A stretch of DNA of 64,000 nt from Lichenicola sp965198655 (GTDB lineage: Bacteria; Pseudomonadota; Alphaproteobacteria; Acetobacterales; Acetobacteraceae), in the NCBI GenBank assembly GCA_965198655.1, contig OZ240668.1:3100001-3164000 (forward strand). Reading direction: 5' to 3'. Positions 8,704 to 17,472 of the stretch are shown here, in pieces (positions within the stretch are counted from its first letter, which is position 1; every line of letters starts with the position of its first letter). The translations under genes and the position numbers were made by a program. The notes below the pieces were generated by a model. The model saw only the letters and a program-made list of their open reading frames with translations, made no database searches and had not been told where the DNA came from.

Positions 8704-10761
8704 CTAGCGCAGCATCGCGGCGACGTTTCCGCCATCGACGGTGATGATGTTCCCGGTGGTGCGCTCCAGCAGCGCGGAGGCCACGAACGCCTGGGCGACG
8801 TCCTCCGCGCGCACTTCCTGGCGCAGCAGGTTGCCGCGCAGGTAGGTCTCCTCGTCGACGCCGCGCGCCGCCGCCCGCTCCTGGATCAACGAGGGCGAGA
8901 GCAGGCCGGAGCGTATGCGGTCGGGATTGACGCCGTTGACACGGATCCCATCGCTCCCGTGCTCGAGAGCGTATTGCCGCAACAGGGCCAGCAGGGCGGC
9001 CTTGGAGGTGCCATAGGCACCGAACGCAGCGCCCGGGTTGATCGCCTGCTTGGACACGTTGAACAGCAGCACGCCGCCTTGTCCCTGCATGCGCATGATG
9101 CGTATCGCGGCGCGGGCGACGGTCTGGTGGGCGAAGAAGTTGAGCTCGAAGCTGCGGCGCAGCACCGCGTCGTCGAGCTCGGCCAGCAGGCCGTGCTCGG
9201 CGCTGCCGGCGTTGGACACCACGATGTCGATGCCGCCGAACCGGGCCGCGACCCGATCGACGGCGGCGTCGACCGCGGACGGATCGGTGAGATCGCAGGC
9301 GAGCGCCATGGTGCGGCCGCCGATCGCCTGGCAGGTGGCCGCAGCGGCGGCGGCATCGAGATCGAGCACGGCCACCTCGGCGCCCTGGGCCGCAAAGGCG
9401 ATCGCCGTAGCGGCGCCTATGGCACCGCCACCTCCTGTCACCAGCACGACGTGGCGCGCCAGCGGCTTCTCCGCCGCCTTGCCGAGCTTGGCCTGCTCCA
9501 GCGACCAGTACTCCATGTCGAAGTGGTCGGCCTCGCTGATCGACTCGAAGCGCCCGACCGCCTCGGCATCGAGGACCGCGTCGACCAGGGCTTCGGCCAC
9601 GTCCGCGGACACGGCCGCGTCGGCAGCGCTTCGGCCGACGCCGACCAGCCCCAGGCCGGGGATCAGGAACACGCGCGGCAGCGGGTCGAGCTGACGGCAC
9701 CTGCCGCCGGCGCGCGCGTTGTTGCGCGCGAAGTAGTCGTCGTAACAGGAGATGAACGCGTCGATCGCCTGGCGCGCGGCGATCCGCCATCCCGCGTGAT
9801 CGTCCGGGCCGAAGGCGGGCAGCAGGCACGGACGGGACTTGATCCGGATCACCTGCTCCGGCGTCGCGACGCCGCGCCGGGCGTAGTCGTCAACCGCCTC
9901 GCCATCGACGAAACGCTGGATCTGGTCGCTTTGCCGCAGGCAAAGCGACCAACGGCCCGGCGCCCGTCCCGACGCCGCCTCGGCGAGCACGCCGCGCAGC
10001 ATCGGGAGCAGCACCGAAGGAGCCGGTTCCGCCGGCAGGCGCACCGGATGGAAAGCCGGGTTGGGCCGGGCGTTGGTGGCGATGAACGCTTCGGCCTCGC
10101 TGACCAGTTGTATCATCAGCTCGTAGGAAGCGCGCGCTCCCTCGGCGAAGGAAAAGATGCCGTGCTTGGCGAGCAGCAATCCCTGCACCGACGGGTCGCG
10201 CTCGTAGATCTCGGCGGCGAGCCGGGCCAGCTTGAAGCCCGGCATGATGTAGGGCACCACCGCCACGCGCGGCCCCCAGATCTCGCGGCAAACGGCTTCC
10301 AGGTCGGGAAGTGCCGCCACCGCGGTGGAGGTGACGGAATGCGTATGGTCCACGAACTTGTGCGGCAGGTAGGCGTGGAGCAGGGTTTCCACCGACGGGT
10401 TGGGCGCTGCGGTGTCGAGCAGGTTCTGGCGCTGGACGTTGACCATGTCCTCGTCGGACAGGACGTCGAGCGTGCGCAGCCGGTGCAACGGCTCGATCGC
10501 CACGGCGGGATGTCCGTCCGGCTCGATGGTGGCGAGGTCGCGCCCGCTCCCCTTGATGCAGATCACCCGCGTCGGGGTGCCGAACAGGTCCGGCATGGTG
10601 ATCTTGACCGAGGTGTTGCCGCCGCCATGCATCACCAGGCGCGGGACTTGGCCGAGCAGCCGGGCGCTATAGGTGCGGACAGCCAGATCGCGGTCCACGC
10701 CGCGCGCCACGTAGCGTGACACGACCTGCTGCGCTTCCTCGTCGGACCAGAGGCTCTGCAT
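8704..10761 (-). CDS. Bifunctional class II aldolase / short-chain dehydrogenase (RhaD-type fusion)
   Basis: A 685-residue fusion. Residues about 1-400 form a class II aldolase/adducin domain, with phosphate-binding GGGNTSVK, metal-ligand histidines in LPHKFVDHTHS and LLAKHGIFSF. From about residue 435 there is a full SDR domain: VVLVTGGGGAIGAA, DIVVSNAGSAEH and YGTSKAALLAL, with TGNIITVDGGNVAAM at the end. Fusions of this layout are known as bifunctional rhamnulose-1-phosphate aldolase/alcohol dehydrogenase. The aldolase half would cleave a ketose phosphate to dihydroxyacetone phosphate plus an aldehyde, and the SDR half would process the aldehyde. The ATG follows GGGAGGA by four bases. It is the first gene of the operon, divergent from the SorC regulator. 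Confidence 0.9.
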   Translation of the reverse strand: MQSLWSDEEAQQVVSRYVARGVDRDLAVRTYSARLLGQVPRLVMHGGGNTSVKITMPDLFGTPTRVICIKGSGRDLATIEPDGHPAVAIEPLHRLRTLDVLSDEDMVNVQRQNLLDTAAPNPSVETLLHAYLPHKFVDHTHSVTSTAVAALPDLEAVCREIWGPRVAVVPYIMPGFKLARLAAEIYERDPSVQGLLLAKHGIFSFAEGARASYELMIQLVSEAEAFIATNARPNPAFHPVRLPAEPAPSVLLPMLRGVLAEAASGRAPGRWSLCLRQSDQIQRFVDGEAVDDYARRGVATPEQVIRIKSRPCLLPAFGPDDHAGWRIAARQAIDAFISCYDDYFARNNARAGGRCRQLDPLPRVFLIPGLGLVGVGRSAADAAVSADVAEALVDAVLDAEAVGRFESISEADHFDMEYWSLEQAKLGKAAEKPLARHVVLVTGGGGAIGAATAIAFAAQGAEVAVLDLDAAAAAATCQAIGGRTMALACDLTDPSAVDAAVDRVAARFGGIDIVVSNAGSAEHGLLAELDDAVLRRSFELNFFAHQTVARAAIRIMRMQGQGGVLLFNVSKQAINPGAAFGAYGTSKAALLALLRQYALEHGSDGIRVNGVNPDRIRSGLLSPSLIQERAAARGVDEETYLRGNLLRQEVRAEDVAQAFVASALLERTTGNIITVDGGNVAAMLR

Positions 10762-10823
10762 GGCGTCCTCCCGGTCACGCGGCAGCGGCAAGACCATCCG
10801 GTGAAACAAACTACGCAGCATGC

Positions 10824-10849
10824 TGACATATGTCAAAAACAATTTGACA
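10824..10849. promoter_or_regulatory. Palindromic operator between aldolase operon and SorC regulator
   Basis: Two overlapping perfect inverted repeats lie in the only AT-rich stretch between the divergent genes: TGACATATGTCA (10824-10835) and TGTCAAA-AACAA-TTTGACA (10831-10849). Both are built on the half-site TGTCA/TGACA. SorC/DeoR-type regulators bind such dyads next to their own gene, so this is the likely autoregulatory and operon-control site. TTTGACA also resembles a -35 element. Confidence 0.6.
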
Positions 10850-10889
10850 AAAGACAGAAATGCTGCGGCGCGCAATCAGGAGGCTCGCG

Positions 10890-11873
10890 GTGACGGGGAC
10901 AGGAAAAAGGCGACAGGCCGCCGCGCCATCGGAGTTCGGCGGCGACGCGATGATCTGGGCCGCCTGGCTCTACTACGAGGACCGCATGACGCAGGACGAG
11001 ATCGCCCGGCGCATGGGCATCTCGCGCCCGAGCGTCAACAACCTGCTGCAGAGCGCGCGCGAAGAAGGCGTGGTCACCATCGCGGTGGTGCCCGATCACC
11101 TGCGGGCGGTGCGCCTGGCCCGCCGGCTGCGCGACCGCTACGCGATCGCCGACTGCCTGGTGATTCCGGATGACCAGGGACGACGTCCGGATCACGTGCG
11201 GGTCGGCGAGGCCGGAGCCCGTTTGCTGGCGGAACGGATGCGTCCGGACGACGTCCTGGGCATCTCATGGGGCAGAACGGTGCTCAGCCTTTCGAACGCG
11301 CTGGCGACGACACATCGTCCAGGCGTCTCGGTGGTGCAGGTCACCGGCAGCGCGATCGGCACCTACGCCTTTTCCGCCGAGCTCTGCACCTCGAACATCG
11401 CCAACCGCATCGGCGGCCGTTGCATCTACCTCCATGCGCCGGGCCTGGTATCTCGACCGTCGGTCAAAAGGGTGTTAATGCGGGAGCCGTCCCTGGTCGA
11501 GCAGTTCCGCATCATCGGCACCTGCAACCGCGTGGTCTTCGGCGTGGGAACCGTCGCCAGCTCGTCCACCGCGTTCGAGAGCGGCTTTCTTGCTCCGGAC
11601 GAGGCGCATCCCTATGTCGCGCGTGGTGCCGTGGCGGTTCTGGCCGGACGCTTCGTGGACGCGGCCGGCAGCGCGGTACGCGGGCCGCTTGATGACCGCC
11701 TGATCGGGATCACGCTCGACGCGATCAAAGCCATTCCGGACCGGATCTGCGTCGCCGCGGGCGTGGAGAAGGCGCCCGCGATCCGCGCCATGTTGGCCGG
11801 CGGCTTCGTCAGCACGCTGGTGACCGATCAGGCGACGGCCTCGTGTTTATGCGATGCCGGATCCGAGGCTTAG
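10890..11873 (+). CDS. SorC/DeoR-family sugar-binding transcriptional regulator
   Basis: A 327-residue regulator. The N-terminal helix-turn-helix is in MTQDEIARRMGISRPSVNNL, followed by the SorC sugar-phosphate-binding domain with GISWGRTVLSLSNAL, VVQVTGSAIG and the C-terminal YVARGAVAVLAGRFVDAAG. GTG at 10890 is chosen because a perfect AGGAGG lies six bases upstream; an in-frame ATG at 10860 has no good ribosome site. It is divergent from the aldolase/kinase/transporter operon and probably controls it in response to a phosphorylated intermediate, like EryD or SorC. Palindromes in the shared promoter support this. Confidence 0.88.
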   Translation: MTGTGKRRQAAAPSEFGGDAMIWAAWLYYEDRMTQDEIARRMGISRPSVNNLLQSAREEGVVTIAVVPDHLRAVRLARRLRDRYAIADCLVIPDDQGRRPDHVRVGEAGARLLAERMRPDDVLGISWGRTVLSLSNALATTHRPGVSVVQVTGSAIGTYAFSAELCTSNIANRIGGRCIYLHAPGLVSRPSVKRVLMREPSLVEQFRIIGTCNRVVFGVGTVASSSTAFESGFLAPDEAHPYVARGAVAVLAGRFVDAAGSAVRGPLDDRLIGITLDAIKAIPDRICVAAGVEKAPAIRAMLAGGFVSTLVTDQATASCLCDAGSEA

Positions 11874-11955
11874 CACAACGGCGTCGTGCACGTTATCCCG
11901 ACACCGTCCGCAACGAGGGGCTGCGGGCACGCCGCATCCGCCTCGGCAGCGGCAC

Positions 11956-14457
11956 TTACAGCTTGATCCGCAACTCCAGGCCGAAGATGCGCGGCGGTCC
12001 CCAGCTCACCTGTTCGATGCCGTCGGTTCCCTCCTGGGTGCGCTGGTTGACGATGTTGTTCTCGAGGTTCTCCGCGAACAGCGAGAGGCTGTAGCGATGG
12101 TTGGGAGTCATGTAGATGAGCCGGACGTCCGTCTTGGTGTAGGCCGGCTGGAAGGCTGCGGGATCGAAGACGACGCCGCCGGAGGCCGAGTAGGCGCTGC
12201 TGAAGAAGAACTGGACCTCGGGCGTCAGAGTTCCGGCGCGGTGCAGGTCGAGATCGTAGCTGATCCCCAGGTTGCCGGTCCATTTGGGCGAGAAGGGCGG
12301 CGTGTCGCCCTGTTCCTCGACGATGTTGGGCGAGAGCAGCACGCCATCCAGGACCTGTAGCCGGTTCTGCACGCCGTATGGCCCGTACTGGGCATCGACA
12401 TAGGACAGGCCCAGGGTGACATGGAGCGGATCGATCGGTACGGCCTCCAGCAGGATCTCGGCGCCGTTCGCGTTGATCGCCCCGCCGTTCACCGAGAACG
12501 TCAGGCCGTTTATGAGCTCAGACGTCACCAGGTTCGAGTAGTTGGTGCGGAACAGGTCGGCGTTCAGCTGCACCCTGTTGTCGAGGAACCTGGTCTTCAC
12601 GCCGATCTCGTACGACTTGGAGGTTTGTTCGCCGGTCGCGGGCGTGGTCAGATTGTTGTTCAAGGCTCCGGACAGGAAGCCGGTCGAGAAGGTGAAGTAG
12701 CCCATGAGACGGCTGGTGAGCTCGTACTCGGCGCTGGCCCGGTAGGTGACCCGATCGAAGTCCTTGGCGTAGTGGGCGGTCGGTATGCCCTGGAACGGAA
12801 AGCTGGAGGGCGTGGCGGGGACGATCTGCGGCGTCGAGGGTCCGACATAGGGCGCGTTGACGGGATTGAAGCTCGTGTCCTTGTACTCCCGGCTGTATCG
12901 AACGCCGCCGGTCAGGTGAAACTTCCTGGTCACCGCATAGGTTGTCTGTGCGAACGCCCCGATCGTGTTGTCGTTGAGGAACTGGAAGCTTTTGCCCGAC
13001 CCGTCGTCGATGGCCAGGCAGTCGATGCAGATGGCGGTCGACGCCAGCGGGGTTCCGTTCAGGACGGGGAGCTTCTTTCCGTTGGCGCTCAGGACCAGGG
13101 GCCGCGTTTGCGCGTTGTCGACGTCCCGAGTTTCGAACAGCTTGGTGTCGGCGAAGTATTCCTCGTCACGGGACGCGTAGAGACCCGTCGTCCATTGCAG
13201 CCTGGACCTGCCGGCGTTCGACAGCGTCAGCTCCTGGGTGTAGGAGGTCACGTTCTCCTCGAACCATTCCCGCTCGAACGGGTTCGGGCTGAAGTCGGAG
13301 TCCTGGCCGAGCAGCGATCGGTAGTCGGTCACCGATGTAATCGACTTCAGCCTCGCGATCCCGAGATCCGCATCTACGAGCAGCGTCGTGTTGAAGTCGT
13401 TGAGGCGCTCCCTCGGCACGAAGTCTACATCGACGTCCAACCGGCTGCGGCTGTCGAAGGCTGGCGTTCCTCCGGCGCCGCGTCTTGGGTTCTGGCAGTC
13501 CAGCTTGGGGCCGAGCACGTCGGCGAGACCGTTTGCATCGACGTTCCGGCAGGTCCCGCTCACCGCGAACAGACCGGCCGGCCGGCCGTCTTCGTTGGCG
13601 TTCGTGATGCGCAAGGTGGCGTTGACGCTGTCGCTGATCTGCCAGAACGCCGACCCACGCACCGAAAAGTTGTCCTTGGACCCCAGGTTGGGACCGTCGG
13701 CGTTGTGGAAGTACCCGTCGCTCGTCTCGTAGAGGCTGGCCAGCCGCACCGCGAAGTTGCCGGTGACCGGGGCGTTGACGGCTGCTTCGGTTCTCGAATC
13801 GTTGAAACTCGCATAGCGCGACGTCAGGCTGGCGCTGTAGCCGTTCAGGCTGGGAGCGTTGGTGTTGATGTTGATCGCGCCCGCCAGCGTGTTGCGCCCA
13901 TACAACGTGCCCTGGGGGCCCTTCAGCACCTCGAGCTGGGAGATGTCGAAGAAGGACAGGCTTTGTTCCGACGCACGGTCGGTGTAGACGCCGTCCACGA
14001 ACACGCCGACGATCGGGCTGGCATCCTCGAAGGTGTTGTTCGCGTTGGCGCCGCGGATGTTGATCTTCTGGTCGTTTCCGCTGTAGGCGAAGGTGACGCC
14101 CGGCGTGACGGTCCCGAGCCGGCTCAGATCCTCGACATCCCCGCTTTGCAGGGTCCGGGCGGTCAAGGCCTGCACGGACAACGGAACTTTCTGGAGGTTC
14201 TCCGACCGCCGCTGCGCCGTCACCACGACGGTCTCCAGGCCCTGGGTTTCCGGGGTGGCAGGCGAAGTCGCCGATGCCGCCGGAGCCGCGGGCGTGCTGG
14301 CGGTGGCGGGGACCGGCGAGGCCGTTTGGTTCTGTACCGCCTGTGAGGGCGATGCCGCGGTCTGGGCGCCTGCCTTCTCCGGCATGCCCAACATCACCAC
14401 GGTTGCGGCGAGCACACCGTTGTCGGCCAGCACTCGCCAGGTTGTCTTGATCCTCAT
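11956..14457 (-). CDS. TonB-dependent receptor
   Basis: An 833-residue outer-membrane receptor of usual length. It has a signal peptide with cleavage near KAGAQ (residue 32), then an Ala/Pro/Ser-rich linker. A TonB box-like LETVVVTAQRRSENLQKVPL is followed by the plug domain with LKGPQGTLYGRNTLAGAINI. A long beta-barrel ends with FGLELRIKL, the aromatic/hydrophobic C-terminus expected for outer-membrane insertion. The ribosome site is GGAGG. It stands alone, convergent with the SorC regulator and divergent from the GlxA-type regulator. It may be the outer-membrane gate for the adjacent sugar/polyol operon, but that is inference from position. Confidence 0.92.
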   Translation of the reverse strand: MRIKTTWRVLADNGVLAATVVMLGMPEKAGAQTAASPSQAVQNQTASPVPATASTPAAPAASATSPATPETQGLETVVVTAQRRSENLQKVPLSVQALTARTLQSGDVEDLSRLGTVTPGVTFAYSGNDQKINIRGANANNTFEDASPIVGVFVDGVYTDRASEQSLSFFDISQLEVLKGPQGTLYGRNTLAGAININTNAPSLNGYSASLTSRYASFNDSRTEAAVNAPVTGNFAVRLASLYETSDGYFHNADGPNLGSKDNFSVRGSAFWQISDSVNATLRITNANEDGRPAGLFAVSGTCRNVDANGLADVLGPKLDCQNPRRGAGGTPAFDSRSRLDVDVDFVPRERLNDFNTTLLVDADLGIARLKSITSVTDYRSLLGQDSDFSPNPFEREWFEENVTSYTQELTLSNAGRSRLQWTTGLYASRDEEYFADTKLFETRDVDNAQTRPLVLSANGKKLPVLNGTPLASTAICIDCLAIDDGSGKSFQFLNDNTIGAFAQTTYAVTRKFHLTGGVRYSREYKDTSFNPVNAPYVGPSTPQIVPATPSSFPFQGIPTAHYAKDFDRVTYRASAEYELTSRLMGYFTFSTGFLSGALNNNLTTPATGEQTSKSYEIGVKTRFLDNRVQLNADLFRTNYSNLVTSELINGLTFSVNGGAINANGAEILLEAVPIDPLHVTLGLSYVDAQYGPYGVQNRLQVLDGVLLSPNIVEEQGDTPPFSPKWTGNLGISYDLDLHRAGTLTPEVQFFFSSAYSASGGVVFDPAAFQPAYTKTDVRLIYMTPNHRYSLSLFAENLENNIVNQRTQEGTDGIEQVSWGPPRIFGLELRIKL

Positions 14458-14949
14458 GACGCTCAGCCTCCGACCTTCGATCTGCCGCCGCTCAATACAT
14501 TCCGATTTAAAAACGATATGTCATCAAGCTGTTCGGGGTGTTCCGTTGATGTCTTCGAATGTGTTGCCGATACCGAGCTCGACCGTGTTCAAGTCACGAG
14601 ATGCAAGGTTTCCGCTGAACGGCCTGATCAGCCGGACGAATCATGAAGCTCCGTCCGGTCATGATGGGAATGATCGTACGGAACGTCCAAAGGATCGGGC
14701 TTGCATCCGACGAGCGACCGTTTCCACCTAGTCCATCGCCTGCGGCGGCGTCGCGATCAGCTTGACTCGTCGCATCGACCTTGCCATCCGACCGCTCCCT
14801 TCTGTAAGCCATGGCCGGGTCGCCTGCCGCCCGTCCAAGATCCTGGATGCCCTGTCGCAATAGTGATCGCTTGCAGCATCGCGTCATTCTTTTTGACGCA
14901 TTGAGGCAAGACGTTCGATACTGCGTCGGATCGAACCCATCCAAACCCA
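14458..14949. other. Divergent intergenic region, possible promoter for the GlxA-type regulator
   Basis: No gene recognised in about 490 bases. TTGACG (14893-14898) followed after 17 bases by CGATAC (14916-14921) is a weak candidate promoter for the regulator at 14950. Several frames stay open but have no recognisable content. Confidence 0.3.
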
Positions 14950-16092
14950 GTGCAGGGGACGCCAACCTTGGCAAGCGGCGAAGCACGGAACCAGGGCCGG
15001 ACGTCAGGCCTCAGGCTGTCAGTCGGCATCATCCCGCTGCAGAACTTCACCCTGACCACCTTCTCGGGCTTCATCGACATGCTGCGCCTGGCCGCCGACG
15101 AGGGCGATCGGTCCCGGCCGCATGCCTGCGCCTGGACGGTGCTGGGGTCGGACCGCGTCGCCGTGCGCTCGTCCTGCGGGGTGGAGGTCCGGCCGCAGGA
15201 GCTGTTCGGCACCCCGGAGCGGTTCGACGTCGTGGTCGTCGCCGGAGGCCTGCTGCCGCTGCCGGAAGATCGGATGCTGAACGAGCCGACGCGCGCCTTC
15301 CTGCGCGCCGCCCATCGGGCCGGTGTCGAGCTGATCGGCATCTGCACCGGCAGCCTGGCCTTGGCGGAGGCCGGGTTGCTGCGCCGTGGCGCCCGATGCT
15401 GCGTGTCGTGGTACCATTATCCCGACCTGCTGGAGCGGTTTCCGGACGTGACCCCGGTGGCGGACCGGCTATGGGTTCAGGACGGACAGATCACGACCTG
15501 CGCCGGCGGCCTCGCGGCCGTCGACCTGGCGGCGATCCTGATCCAGCAGCGCCTCGGCAGCGCGGTCGCGCAGAAGAGCCTGCACATCCTGCTGGCGGAA
15601 GGGCCCCGGCCGGGTGCGGCAGCGCAGCCGCAGCCACCGAACATGCTGCGGATCCGCGACCAGCGCGTGCGGCGCGCCATGCTGCTGATGGAACAGAACC
15701 TGTCTTCTCCGCTAGGCGCCGAGCAGCTGGCCGTGCGGGTCGCGGTCTCCAAGCGCCAGTTGGAGCGGCTGTTCCGGCATCACCTGGGCGTCAGCCTGCA
15801 GCAGTTCAGCCGCGACCTGCGCCTGTCCTATGCGATCTGGCTGATGTCGCACACCAGGTGCCGGATCAGCGACATCGCGGTCCAGTGCGGCTTTGCCGAT
15901 GCCGCCCATTTCAGCCGCACGTTCCGGACCACCTTCGGCGACACCCCGGTCGCGGCGCAGCGCCGGGGAGCGACGGCGTTGCAGGCCATGCTGGAACAAT
16001 GGTGGCCCTACGACCAGCGCCTCGAGAGCGCAGGACGGCTCGGCGATTCCCCCGCGCAGCCCGCCTCGGCCGACCGCAGGCCCTACCTGTGA
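14950..16092 (+). CDS. GlxA family transcriptional regulator (DJ-1/PfpI domain + AraC HTH)
   Basis: A 380-residue regulator starting at GTG. Residues about 20-190 form a DJ-1/PfpI-like glutamine amidotransferase fold, with LIGICTGSLALAEAGLL carrying the nucleophile-elbow Cys. Residues about 260-350 are an AraC-type double helix-turn-helix: LAVRVAVSKRQLERLFRHHL and ISDIAVQCGFADAAHFSRTF. Regulators of this architecture often control carnitine, choline, betaine or arginine catabolism. A sarcosine-oxidase-like enzyme lies in the same neighbourhood (17473), so control of N-methyl amino acid catabolism is a reasonable inference. Confidence 0.9.
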   Translation: MQGTPTLASGEARNQGRTSGLRLSVGIIPLQNFTLTTFSGFIDMLRLAADEGDRSRPHACAWTVLGSDRVAVRSSCGVEVRPQELFGTPERFDVVVVAGGLLPLPEDRMLNEPTRAFLRAAHRAGVELIGICTGSLALAEAGLLRRGARCCVSWYHYPDLLERFPDVTPVADRLWVQDGQITTCAGGLAAVDLAAILIQQRLGSAVAQKSLHILLAEGPRPGAAAQPQPPNMLRIRDQRVRRAMLLMEQNLSSPLGAEQLAVRVAVSKRQLERLFRHHLGVSLQQFSRDLRLSYAIWLMSHTRCRISDIAVQCGFADAAHFSRTFRTTFGDTPVAAQRRGATALQAMLEQWWPYDQRLESAGRLGDSPAQPASADRRPYL

Positions 16093-16176
16093 TCCTGCAG
16101 TCCGTTTAAGAACTCTTGTTCGATTAGCAAGCAAGGCCAGGGCCCTGCCCATCGATCTGCTTCGCAGCTCGATCCG

Positions 16177-16264
16177 CTGGGGCCGGAGGCCCCAGACCCC
16201 TTTACTTTGAGAATCGGGTTTGAAGGGCTTCGCCCTTCATGGGGTCCAGGGGCAAAGCCCCTGG
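16177..16264. terminator. Triple hairpin block between convergent genes
   Basis: Three perfect stem-loops in 88 bases: CTGGGGCC-GGA-GGCCCCAG (16177-16195), GAAGGGC-TTC-GCCCTTC (16222-16238) and CCAGGGGC-AAA-GCCCCTGG (16246-16264). They sit between convergent genes and have no strong T-run, so they are either a bidirectional terminator or a copy of a dispersed REP-like element. Confidence 0.55.
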
Positions 16265-16294
16265 GTCTTCGCCACCCCCCAGTTCTCAAGCGGA

Positions 16295-17287
16295 CTATTG
16301 CGGCGGCGCCGCCCCGCGCTGATGGGCAATGATCTGCTTCCAGATGACGACCTCGTCGACCGCGATCCATTCCTGCACGATGCGGTCGTTCACCATCTGG
16401 GCATGGCTCAGCCCCATGATGAAGATCGGCGCCCCGCTCGGCGGACCGAAGCTGCCGAACCCGGCATGGGTGCCGCGCACCGACCAGCGCAGCGCCAGCC
16501 GCACCGCCTGCCCCGGCTCGCGGTTGATCGTGGCGCTTTCGAGCGTGAACGACGCGTCGGGGAACGCGGCGAGGTAGCCGAGGTAGAAGCGGTCGATGTC
16601 GCCGTGGCCGTGGTAGCTCGTGCCGCCCGGCGCCTCGACCGCGGCGCCATGGAAGTAAAGCTCCCGCACCATCTCCAGCGCCTTGCCGCCCCACAACATG
16701 CGGTAGGCGCGCGCATAGATCTCGACCTCGCGTCCCGCCTGGACCTGCGGACGGTAGACCCCCGGCCTGTCGTGCTCCGGCAGGAAGTAGGCGACGTATC
16801 CCTTGATGCGCATGTCGCTTTCGGCCATCTCCAGCGCGAGCGCCTGCGGCTCCCGGCCCAGGCAGCGGGCGAAGGCCGCCTGGTCCCGCACCAGCCATTC
16901 CTCGGTCACCACCTGGTCGACCACCCAGCAGTCGGCGATGATCCGCGTCCTCAGCATGCGGCCCGTCGCCGGACCGCAGCTTCCGTCGCCCGTGTGCCGC
17001 ATGACCGAGATCAGGCGATGGGACGACAGGAACGAGCCGTCCTCGAACTCGGTCCAGATCACGTCCTCGCCGACCAGCTGCCGGTCGGGAAACTGGTGCA
17101 GGGTCGCCAGGGTCTGCGCGGTCACGTCCCGGTTGTCGGCGGACAGGCCAGTGGATGCCCGCACCAGGCAGCTCGGGCTGTAGTAGCGGTCGAGCTTGCC
17201 GCCGATCCCCCGATCCTCCCAGATTTCCCGCGTGATGCCGTAGATGAAGTCGGGAACGTCCTTGTAGTCGCCGAGCGTCGGAGGCAT
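16295..17287 (-). CDS. Tandem SnoaL-like / NTF2-fold protein
   Basis: About 330 residues in two related halves, each resembling the SnoaL-like (polyketide cyclase/ester cyclase, NTF2) fold. The first half starts DVPDFIYGITREIWEDRGIG and runs LDRYYSPSCLVRASTGLSAD. The second half has VEIYARAYRMLWGGKALEMV, then GTSYHGHGDIDRFYLGYLAA and ending VNDRIVQEWIAVDEVVIWKQ. Members of this fold catalyse cyclisations or isomerisations, or only bind small molecules; function is unknown. The ATG at 17287 was chosen because the recognisable domain starts eight residues later; in-frame ATGs at 17368 and 17449 would add a basic leader. It is divergent from the oxidase gene at 17473. Confidence 0.7.
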   Translation of the reverse strand: MPPTLGDYKDVPDFIYGITREIWEDRGIGGKLDRYYSPSCLVRASTGLSADNRDVTAQTLATLHQFPDRQLVGEDVIWTEFEDGSFLSSHRLISVMRHTGDGSCGPATGRMLRTRIIADCWVVDQVVTEEWLVRDQAAFARCLGREPQALALEMAESDMRIKGYVAYFLPEHDRPGVYRPQVQAGREVEIYARAYRMLWGGKALEMVRELYFHGAAVEAPGGTSYHGHGDIDRFYLGYLAAFPDASFTLESATINREPGQAVRLALRWSVRGTHAGFGSFGPPSGAPIFIMGLSHAQMVNDRIVQEWIAVDEVVIWKQIIAHQRGAAPPQ

Positions 17288-17472
17288 TCGGGTTGTCCGG
17301 GCTTTGTTGCGGGTCGCGAGTGTCGCCCGGGCACTGCGGCCCGGCTTGCTCAGGTGCGACACCGCCATGGGACTTGCACGACGATCATAGCGTAAAGCTA
17401 CCTGCCGGACGTCGCATCCATGCAAGCCGTGCCCTGCCTGCCGTCGCAAAGCTCGGGCCCGGGAGGACGACC

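Noticed and set aside
11854..12360. Forward frames overlapping the SorC end and the TonB receptor
   Set aside because: Antisense to the receptor barrel and without any motif.
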